Below, piece after piece: positions 51,327 to 57,274 of a DNA stretch of 57,274 nt (positions are counted from its first letter, which is position 1; each line of letters starts with the position of its first letter). The position numbers and the translations under genes were made by a program. The DNA is from CAMEON01 sp963643175 (GTDB taxonomy: Bacteria > Bacillota > Clostridia > Oscillospirales > CAG-272), in the NCBI GenBank assembly GCA_963643175.1, contig CAVIJF010000007.1, positions 1-57,274 of the forward strand, given 5' to 3'. The notes under the pieces were generated by a model that saw only the letters and a list, made by a program, of their open reading frames with translations, ran no database searches and was not told the DNA's origin.

Positions 51327-52775
51327 TCAGTGCGTCCGGCTGTTGAGCATGGACTGCTTGATGTCCCAGAGCTTCTGGGACAGGTCAACATAGTAGTTGT
51401 GCGGGTTGGTGAAGCGGCGCACCTCCTCCCACATTCCCTCGCGCTCGGCTTCAAAGCGGGCGCGGATTTCCGGCAGCGTGGGCAGCGTGTACACCAACTC
51501 GCCGTTCCGGAAGACAGGAACCAGCAGCTCCTCCACCGTGAAATCCGTCAGCACCTTGCGCTTCCACGTATTCTGCGGGTCGAATATTTCCAGCGGTTGG
51601 GAGTCGTCCACGGTTTCGTCGTGCAGGCAGATAAGATCCGCCTCCGCCTTCCCCGTGTCCCGCCCGCGCAGGCGGTAGACTTTCTTGAAGTGGGGCGTGG
51701 TAATCTTGGCAACATTCTCGCTGATTTTAATCTTGGGAATCACGGTTCCGTCCGGTGCTTCCACGGCGCACAGCTTGTAGACGCCGCCGAACACAGGGTC
51801 GCTTTTGGCGGTAATCAGCCGCTCGCCCACGCCGAAGGCGTCGATGCAGGCGCCCTGCCGGATCAGTTCGCGGATGATGTACTCATCCATGGAGTTGGAA
51901 ACCACGATTTTGCAGGTCTGCCAGCCCGCCTCGTCTAGCCGGGCACGTATCTTTTTGGTCAGGTAGGTGATGTCGCCGGAGTCGATGCGGATGGCGCAGG
52001 AGGTGATGCCGCGCGGGCGCAGCACTTCGTCGAACGCCGCGATGGCGTGGGGCAGACCGGAATCCAGCACGTTGTAGGTGTCGATGAGCAGCGTTGCGTT
52101 GTGCGGATATATCCCGCAGTAGGTGCGGAAGGCATCCAGTTCGCTGTCGAACATCTGCACCCACGAATGTGCCATGGTGCCGCCCGCCGGGACACCGAAC
52201 ACTTCATCCGACAGCGTGCAGGCAGTGGAACTGCACCCGCCGATGAAGGCGGCGCGGGCGCCCAGAATGGCGGCGTCGGCTCCCTGCGCACGGCGGGAAC
52301 CGAACTCGCTGACGGCGCGTCCCTTGGCGGCGCGGGTGATGCGTGCCGCCTTGGTGGCTATCAGGGATTCGTGGTTGATAATCATCAGCAGGTAGGTTTC
52401 GATGAACTGTGCCTGTATCGCGGGAGCGCGGACGGTAATCAGCGGTTCGCCGGGGAACACGAAGGTTCCCTCCGGAACCGCCCACATATCGCCCGTAAAG
52501 CGGAAGCGGCGCAGGTAATCCAAAAACGGTTCATCAAAGCAGCCTTTGCCGCGCAGGAATGCAATATCCTCCTCGGTGAAGTGCAGATTCCGGATATAGT
52601 CCACGATCTGCTCCAGCCCGGCGACCACGGCGTATCCGCCGCCGTCGGGATTGTCCCGGTAGAAGAGGTCAAAGTAGGCAATCCGGTCGCCAATGCCGGA
52701 ACGGAAGTAGCCGCCTGCCATGGTCAACTCGTAGAAGTCGCAGAGCATGGTCAGGTTGCGGGAAATATCTTTCAT
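51327..52775 (-). CDS. pncB: Nicotinate phosphoribosyltransferase
   Basis: 482 aa. N-terminus MLCDFYELTMAGGYF, substrate-loop SEFGSRRAQGADAA, GTMAHSWVQMF with the catalytic His, and AIRIDSGDITYLTKKIR. Converts nicotinate and PRPP to NaMN in NAD salvage. Heads the pncB - pyrophosphatase-like - glycosidase - pncA operon. SD AAGGAG with 12-nt spacing. Confidence 0.95.
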   Translation of the reverse strand: MKDISRNLTMLCDFYELTMAGGYFRSGIGDRIAYFDLFYRDNPDGGGYAVVAGLEQIVDYIRNLHFTEEDIAFLRGKGCFDEPFLDYLRRFRFTGDMWAVPEGTFVFPGEPLITVRAPAIQAQFIETYLLMIINHESLIATKAARITRAAKGRAVSEFGSRRAQGADAAILGARAAFIGGCSSTACTLSDEVFGVPAGGTMAHSWVQMFDSELDAFRTYCGIYPHNATLLIDTYNVLDSGLPHAIAAFDEVLRPRGITSCAIRIDSGDITYLTKKIRARLDEAGWQTCKIVVSNSMDEYIIRELIRQGACIDAFGVGERLITAKSDPVFGGVYKLCAVEAPDGTVIPKIKISENVAKITTPHFKKVYRLRGRDTGKAEADLICLHDETVDDSQPLEIFDPQNTWKRKVLTDFTVEELLVPVFRNGELVYTLPTLPEIRARFEAEREGMWEEVRRFTNPHNYYVDLSQKLWDIKQSMLNSRTH

Positions 52776-52810
52776 GCTTGTTTCAGTCTCCTTGTCGGTG
52801 CGTGCTTACC

Positions 52811-52839
52811 ATTATACCACGCGTCCGGGCGGTTGTCAA
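52811..52839 (-). promoter_or_regulatory. Promoter of the NAD-salvage operon
   Basis: On the minus strand: TTGACA (52839-52834), 17-nt spacer, TATAAT (52816-52811). Confidence 0.9.
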
Positions 52840-52927
52840 TATCCTGCGGCGAAGTTACTAAGAGTAACATCGAGATGGCGGAGTGTTTCTGCCAGCGTCA
52901 GCAGGCTGTGCGATGGCTCTGCCGGTA

Positions 52928-53929
52928 TCAGCGCAGCTGGACAAATCCCAGCTTTTTCTGCACCTTGGACAGCGTGCGGCGGGCAACGTAGGATGCCTCG
53001 GCGGCGCCCTTTTTCATCTGTGCCTCCAACATTGCCTTATCCGCAATGTAGGTCTTGAAGCGCTCCTGCACAGGGGCAAGTGCGTCGGCGCAGGTCTCAC
53101 CGACAGCGGTTTTGAAGTCGCCGTAGCCGCGCCCGTCAAATTCGCGCTCAATGTCCGCCATGTCTTTCCCGGTCAGGACGGCGTAAATGGTCATCAGGTT
53201 GTTGATGCCGTCCTTGCCTTCCGCGTAGCGCACAACGGAGTCCGAATCGGTGACGGCACGGCGGAACTTGCGGATGATGGTGTCGCGGTCGTCCAGAATG
53301 CGCACAACGGCGTTTTCGTTCTCGTCCGACTTGGACATTTTCTTGGTCGGTTCCGCCAACGACATAATCTTCATGCCGTGCTGGGGAATAATCGGCTCCG
53401 GAATGGTGAATGTATCGGGATAGAGCTGATTGAACCGGTTGGCGATGTCGCGGCATATTTCGACGTGCTGTTTCTGGTCGATGCCGACTGGCACGACGTC
53501 GGTTTGGTACAGCAGAATATCCGCCGCCATCAGTACGGGGTAAGTGAAGAGTCCGGCGTTGATATTGTCGGCGTGCTTTGCGCTCTTGTCCTTGAACTGC
53601 GTCATGCGCGACAGCTCGCCGAACATGGTGAAGCAGTTGAGCAGCCATGCCAGCTCGGCGTGCTCCGGCACATGGGACTGGACGTACAGCGTGTTCTTTT
53701 CCGGGTCAAGTCCGCACGCCATGTACAGCGCCAGTGTTTCATAGGTGCGGCGGCGAAGCTCGGCGGGAACCTGCCGTACCGTGATGGCGTGTTCGTCCAC
53801 GACGCAGTAAAAGCACTTATATTTTTCGGAAAAAGCGGAAAAATTCCGCAGGGCACCGAGATAATTGCCGAGTGTCAGGTTTCCGCTGGGCTGGATGCCT
53901 GAAAAGGATACCGCTTGATTTTGGAACAT
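52928..53929 (-). CDS. trpS: Tryptophanyl-tRNA synthetase
   Basis: 333 aa, usual length. Class I HIGH-like motif SGIQPSGNLTLGNYLGAL (about 9-26) and KMSKSDEN near 193. Charges tRNA-Trp. The promoter lies only about 26 bp upstream, so no T-box leader fits. SD GAGGAG. Confidence 0.96.
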   Translation of the reverse strand: MFQNQAVSFSGIQPSGNLTLGNYLGALRNFSAFSEKYKCFYCVVDEHAITVRQVPAELRRRTYETLALYMACGLDPEKNTLYVQSHVPEHAELAWLLNCFTMFGELSRMTQFKDKSAKHADNINAGLFTYPVLMAADILLYQTDVVPVGIDQKQHVEICRDIANRFNQLYPDTFTIPEPIIPQHGMKIMSLAEPTKKMSKSDENENAVVRILDDRDTIIRKFRRAVTDSDSVVRYAEGKDGINNLMTIYAVLTGKDMADIEREFDGRGYGDFKTAVGETCADALAPVQERFKTYIADKAMLEAQMKKGAAEASYVARRTLSKVQKKLGFVQLR

Positions 53930-53955
53930 GGTTGATCTCCTCGCTTTCTTTCCCT

Positions 53956-53984
53956 CATTGTATCACACCCGGCGCCGATTGTCA
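53956..53984 (-). promoter_or_regulatory. trpS promoter
   Basis: On the minus strand: TTGACA (53984-53979), 17-nt spacer, TACAAT (53961-53956). Confidence 0.88.
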
Positions 53985-54004
53985 AGCGGGAAGTAAGAGA
54001 ACAA

Positions 54005-54032
54005 AAGACCCCTTTCCCGGATAGGGAAAGGG
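54005..54032. repeat. Partial GC-rich repeat hairpin
   Basis: CCCCTTTCCCGGATAGGGAAAGGGG, like the first stem of the GC-rich repeat but without the second stem and tail. Lies between divergent trpS and the beta-CASP gene. Confidence 0.5.
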
Positions 54033-54117
54033 GATGGGCGAGAAGCCGGTGCGGGGCAAACCCCGATCGCCGTCTGAACAGACAAAGCCGTTGTTCCGGA
54101 AAAATCCGGGCAGGTTA

Positions 54118-54146
54118 TTGACAAACCGTGCGCTTCACAATATAAT
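54118..54146 (+). promoter_or_regulatory. Promoter of the beta-CASP hydrolase gene
   Basis: TTGACA (54118-54123), 17-nt spacer, TATAAT (54141-54146). A leader of about 115 nt follows. Confidence 0.9.
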
Positions 54147-54209
54147 GGAGACGGAAAGGTCCGGGATGCATCCGGGCAGGAGATTCCGTTCGGAACCGCT
54201 GAAAATCTG

Positions 54210-54268
54210 CTGCGGAACTGTTCCGCAGGAAAGGAACTTTCGGGCAACCGAAAGCGGGTACAGAAATG
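54210..54268 (+). promoter_or_regulatory. Leader with SD, GCAA-loop hairpin and distant start
   Basis: A first stem TGCGGAA-CTG-TTCCGCA (54210-54226) precedes SD AGGAAAGGA (54227-54235). Then a perfect 7-bp stem CTTTCGG-GCAA-CCGAAAG (54237-54254) with a GNRA tetraloop, CGGGTACAGAA, and ATG 54266. Linear distance is 30 nt, folded 12. Confidence 0.6.
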
Positions 54269-55894
54269 AAACTTACTTTTCTCGGCGCCGCACATGAGGT
54301 CACAGGTTCCTGCACGCTGCTGGAAGCGTGCGGGAAAAAGATGCTGATAGATTTCGGCATGGAGCAGGGACCGGACATATACGAAAACAGCGGGATTCCG
54401 GTCCCGCCGGCGGACATTGACTTCGTTTTCCTGACGCACGCGCACATTGACCATTCCGGCAAGCTGCCGCTACTCACGAAAAACGGCTTCCGCGGACGGA
54501 TATACGCAACAACGGCTACCCGGAATCTGTGCGCCACCATGCTTGCCGATACGGCACATATCCAGGAATCCGAGGCGGTGTGGAAAAACCGCCGCGCCAA
54601 GCGGTCGGGCGAGGAGGGCTACACGCCGATGTACACGCTTGCGGATGTGCAGGAGCTGATGCCGCATTTCTCCGTGACCGACTACGGCGTTCCGGTCGAG
54701 CCGTGCAACGGCATATCCGCCGTGTTCTTTGATGCCGGACATCTGCTGGGCTCGGCAAGTATCCGGATAACCGTGACCGAGAACGGACAGCCGCACCGCA
54801 TTGTCTTTTCCGGGGATGTGGGTGCGCCGGATCGCCCGCTGCTCCGCAACCCCTGCGTGCCGGATGCCGCCGACACCCTGATTATTGAGTCCACCTATGG
54901 CGACCGTTCCCGCGGGAGCGCACCGGAGGGGCGGCGCGGGGATACGGAGCAACGCCTTGCGGACATCATCTCGTCCACGCTCTCCGGCGGCGGGAATGTC
55001 GTGATCCCGTCCTTTGCAGTCGGCAGGACGCAGGAACTGCTCTATATGCTGCGCCAAATTAAGGAAGAGAAGCGCACCGCAATTGATTTTCCCGTATATC
55101 TGGACAGTCCGCTTGCCATTGAGGCGACGCATATCTACCACGATACGCTGCGCAGTTACTTTGACGGGGAGACCAATGAACTGCTGGACAGGGGCGTCAA
55201 CCCCATCGGCTTTGACGGACTGCATCTGACGGTCACGAGTGACGAATCCAGGCAGATAAACACCGACCCGACACCGAAGGTAATCATTTCCGCTTCCGGA
55301 ATGTGCGAGGCGGGTCGGATACGGCACCATCTCAAGCACAATCTGTGGCGCCCGGAATGCACGGTGCTGTTTGTCGGGTATCAGGTGGAGGGCACGCTGG
55401 GCAGAAAGCTGCTGGAAGGTGCAAAGTACGTCAACCTGTTCGGCGAGGAGGTTCGGGTATCCGCTTCTGTCCGGAAGCTGGAAGGCATTTCGGCACACGC
55501 AGATGCGGACGGACTGCTTGCATGGATTCTGGCTATGCAGGAGTTGCCGCAGAGAGTGTATGTCAATCACGGGGCGGACGGCGTGTGCGACCGTTTTGCC
55601 GAAGCGGTCAGGCTGAAGGCGGGCATGGAGGCGACGGCGCCGTACAGTGGCGATGTTTACGACCCGGTCAGTGGCGTGCGGCTTGTGGACGGCAGCCGCC
55701 GGAAGGTGCGGCGTGACGATACGGACAGCGGTCGGCGCTTCTCCGCCGTCTGGGCAAAGCTGTATGCGGCGGGCGTGCGGCTGATGGGCGTCATTGAGCG
55801 CAGCCGGAACTGCAGGAGCAAGGATCTGGCTGTCCTGACAAACCGCATAAACGCCTTGTGTGACAAGCAGGAAAAGGAGATATCCAGAAAGTAA
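54266..55894 (+). CDS. Beta-CASP metallo-beta-lactamase hydrolase (YSH1/CPSF-like)
   Basis: 542 aa. MBL motifs: FLTHAHIDHSGKLPLL (HxHxDH, about 52-67), DAGHLLGSASI, GDVGAPDRPLLRN. Beta-CASP insert with PSFAVGRTQELLYML and the late motifs SASGMCEAGRIRHHL and GISAHADADGLLAW. This architecture is that of CPSF73/Ysh1-type RNA nucleases found in bacteria; RNA processing is the likely role. About 90 extra C-terminal residues are predicted helical. See the unusual leader. Confidence 0.9.
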   Translation: MKLTFLGAAHEVTGSCTLLEACGKKMLIDFGMEQGPDIYENSGIPVPPADIDFVFLTHAHIDHSGKLPLLTKNGFRGRIYATTATRNLCATMLADTAHIQESEAVWKNRRAKRSGEEGYTPMYTLADVQELMPHFSVTDYGVPVEPCNGISAVFFDAGHLLGSASIRITVTENGQPHRIVFSGDVGAPDRPLLRNPCVPDAADTLIIESTYGDRSRGSAPEGRRGDTEQRLADIISSTLSGGGNVVIPSFAVGRTQELLYMLRQIKEEKRTAIDFPVYLDSPLAIEATHIYHDTLRSYFDGETNELLDRGVNPIGFDGLHLTVTSDESRQINTDPTPKVIISASGMCEAGRIRHHLKHNLWRPECTVLFVGYQVEGTLGRKLLEGAKYVNLFGEEVRVSASVRKLEGISAHADADGLLAWILAMQELPQRVYVNHGADGVCDRFAEAVRLKAGMEATAPYSGDVYDPVSGVRLVDGSRRKVRRDDTDSGRRFSAVWAKLYAAGVRLMGVIERSRNCRSKDLAVLTNRINALCDKQEKEISRK

Positions 55895-55915
55895 GGAAAC
55901 GCTGATTGGGGTTCC
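55895..55915. repeat. MITE-like element, copy 4 (partial)
   Basis: GGAAACGCTGATT directly after the beta-CASP stop, ending GGTTCCCTGA; resembles the ends of the other copies. Confidence 0.4.
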
Positions 55916-55922
55916 CTGAAAA

Positions 55923-55966
55923 GCAGAGCCGCATCACGCGGCTGATGCTGCGTGATGCGGCTCTGC
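55923..55966. terminator. Bidirectional terminator between convergent genes
   Basis: CAGAGCCGCATCACGC and its exact complement around GGCTGATGCT, 16-bp stem, between the beta-CASP gene and the small membrane protein gene. T tails are weak. Confidence 0.7.
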
Positions 55967-55969
55967 GGT

Positions 55970-56542
55970 TCAGAGATTTTCCGGGTTACGGTCGGTGTCC
56001 GCCCGGTCGGCAGACGGGGCATTCTGCGGTTTCTCCGGTGCGGGGGCAGGACTGGTTCCGTAGCCTGCTCCGTTCCCCTGATAAAAGGTGCTCCCCGGCT
56101 GATAGACGGGCTGTCCTGCGTCCGGTCGGAAGTACGTCTGCCCGTATACTGCCTGCCCGTATGCGGGCTGCGGGGCGGGGAAGTCGCTGTCCGAGAGGCA
56201 GAGCATTAGAATACCGGCAATTATATTTCCGCCGAGAATCAGCATACATACGCCCAGCCAGACCGGGACGTCTGCCTTACACCGTGCGGCGTTCAGCTTT
56301 TTCAGTCCCAGCACGTGGAAAATGATGGCGGGAACGGCAAGAATTATGACCGTAACCGCTACGACCCACATGGAGAGGGATACGTATTCCCAATCTTCCA
56401 TGGACACCGCATCTTCTGCGGGATATTCCGGCAGCGACATACCGATGACGGAGAAGAAGGCGGCAAGCAGGATCATGAGCAGGACGGACAGACCGGTGCC
56501 GATAATACCGAGAATCAGAAATACTTTGGTTGCTGTTTTCAT
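55970..56542 (-). CDS. Small multi-pass membrane protein with Tyr/Gln/Pro tail
   Basis: 190 aa. Three hydrophobic segments (about 8-33, 57-82, 94-117) and a cytoplasmic tail rich in Gly, Tyr, Gln and Pro (QPAYGQAVYGQTYFRPDAGQ). Resembles the DUF4190/DUF4870-style membrane proteins with such tails, but I cannot assign a family. SD GGAAGGAG; own promoter. Confidence 0.72.
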   Translation of the reverse strand: MKTATKVFLILGIIGTGLSVLLMILLAAFFSVIGMSLPEYPAEDAVSMEDWEYVSLSMWVVAVTVIILAVPAIIFHVLGLKKLNAARCKADVPVWLGVCMLILGGNIIAGILMLCLSDSDFPAPQPAYGQAVYGQTYFRPDAGQPVYQPGSTFYQGNGAGYGTSPAPAPEKPQNAPSADRADTDRNPENL

Positions 56543-56595
56543 GGAGGTTCTCCTTCCGGCTGCCGCGTGGATGCTGCGGCGGCAATTACAGGCTC

Positions 56596-56624
56596 ATTAT
56601 ACAGTACGGAAGCGGATTTGTCAA
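56596..56624 (-). promoter_or_regulatory. Promoter of the small membrane protein gene
   Basis: On the minus strand: TTGACA (56624-56619), 17-nt spacer, TATAAT (56601-56596). Confidence 0.9.
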
Positions 56625-56755
56625 GATCCGCGCGAAAAAAACGGGCACAGCGTGCATCCCCGCGCATTGCCTGTCCGGCGGGGAAACCCGGTTTCCGCTG
56701 TCTGCCCCCGGCATTGTAGCAGAAAAATTTTCTGCAGATTTGTGCATCTTGAATA

Positions 56756-56784
56756 TTTACAAATCTGCCGGGATGGTGTATAAT
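56756..56784 (+). promoter_or_regulatory. Promoter without an obvious gene
   Basis: TTTACA (56756-56761), 17-nt spacer, TATAAT (56779-56784). The following 240 nt contain no frame with a good SD. GAAGC (56785) can pair with GCTTC before a T7 run near 56914, so a short untranslated RNA is possible. Confidence 0.6.
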
Positions 56785-57014
56785 GAAGCTGCGTCGGGAG
56801 GTGTCCCCAACATCCTTCCAGTTCCACACAGCACGCTCGTCACGCTTTCCGGCGGAGTATCAAACTCATGATACCAACACGCAGGGCAGGGTCACGGGGG
56901 TGCTTCCTTTTTTTGTGTATCCGTGCCGCGATATAGAAAGGGCAGGGAAAAGGCAAATTCTTATAGGATGTTTTTATGCATCCGTCTGAATCTGCCGATT
57001 GAGAGTGCAACCCA

Positions 57015-57055
57015 AAACACGCAGAATTCAGAAATGAACTCTGCGTGTTTTTGCC
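57015..57055 (+). terminator. Strong terminator near the window end
   Basis: AAAACACGCAGA and TCTGCGTGTTTTT enclose a second TTCA-GAAA-TGAA hairpin. It would end any transcript from the 56756 promoter. Confidence 0.85.
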
Positions 57056-57274
57056 TGCACTTTCCGTTCTTGAAAAACAGCCGGAAGGAGGCGATGCGAC
57101 GTACATTGCGAACATGGTTGCCAGAATAATAGGCGATGAGGAACAAAGCCTCTATCGACAAATTCTTTTCCGACTTTCAGGAGCCGCTCGAAGCCGACAT
57201 AAAAGAACAAAGTTAATGTAATGCGCTCACAGAATTTTCTGTTAGCGCTTTCTTATCGCATTTTCCACTTGAAC
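57056..57274. other. AT-richer end region, nothing assigned
   Basis: A GGAAGGAG precedes an 11-codon frame at 57094-57129, and a 35-codon frame runs 57114-57221. A hairpin GCGCTCACAG/CTGTTAGCGC (about 57223-57248) follows. None is convincing as a gene. It could be the leader of an operon beyond the window, or decayed coding DNA. Confidence 0.3.

Noticed and set aside
53930..54000. T-box riboswitch before trpS
   Set aside because: The promoter's -10 box is only 26 bp from the start codon, leaving no room for a T-box.
57094..57221. Short frames near the window end (11 and 35 codons)
   Set aside because: Too short, start/SD spacing poor, and no recognisable family; kept only as an unassigned region.

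Overview
The window looks like chromosomal DNA of a GC-rich Gram-positive Clostridia bacterium, probably of the Oscillospiraceae/Ruminococcaceae type. Grounds: Firmicute-style genes (whiA, LCP protein, Crh/HPr-like protein, heterodimeric ABC exporters, MreB); strong AAAGGAG/GGAGG ribosome sites; textbook TTGACA-17-TATAAT promoters; surface lipoproteins with Thr/Glu-rich linkers typical of gut Clostridia; and GC-rich palindromic intergenic repeats. This is inference from gene content; no taxonomy search was run. No phage, plasmid, CRISPR array or intact insertion sequence was seen.

Layout. 1-6.2 kb: LCP cell-wall ligase, ThrH phosphatase, and a two-gene heterodimeric ABC exporter. 6.6-9.6 kb: DUF4091 lipoprotein plus a small partner. 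10.3-13.8 kb: recA-recX, then a ComEC-like metallo-hydrolase lipoprotein. 14.0-17.9 kb (minus): an AraC-led operon with a GHL10 lipoprotein and three small membrane proteins. 18.3-19.4 kb: HPr/Crh-like gene, a DnaA-box-like cluster, a tiny membrane protein, tRNA-Arg(CCG). 19.4-22.2 kb (minus): mreB then pepD. 22.7-29.8 kb: a TerB_N/TerB_C protein, a DUF2791/BrxD-like ATPase and an Lhr-like helicase, with a GH39-like glycosidase between ATPase and helicase. 29.9-37.5 kb: Na/Pi cotransporter, small protein, dnaE, prfC. 37.9-40.6 kb (minus): yjjG-like HAD, murB, whiA. 41.1-44.7 kb (minus): lysC, ABC exporter. 44.9-48.1 kb: DUF1015, HIT, FkbM methyltransferase. 48.1-52.8 kb (minus): pncB, pyrophosphatase-like, a secreted GH, pncA. 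52.9-56.5 kb: trpS, a beta-CASP metallo-hydrolase, a small membrane protein. The last 0.7 kb is more AT-rich and holds a promoter and terminators without a convincing gene.

Themes. (1) Two functional operons each carry a glycosidase in the middle: the TerB/ATPase/helicase operon, which resembles DNA-processing or defence systems, and an NAD-salvage operon. (2) Four genes (LCP, lysC, FkbM, beta-CASP hydrolase) have a good Shine-Dalgarno 28-50 nt from the start codon, and the gap is filled by perfect or near-perfect hairpins that would bring the two to about 10-16 nt. Two of these leaders share sequence. This is the most unusual signal I see. (3) At least two interspersed repeat families occupy the intergenic regions.
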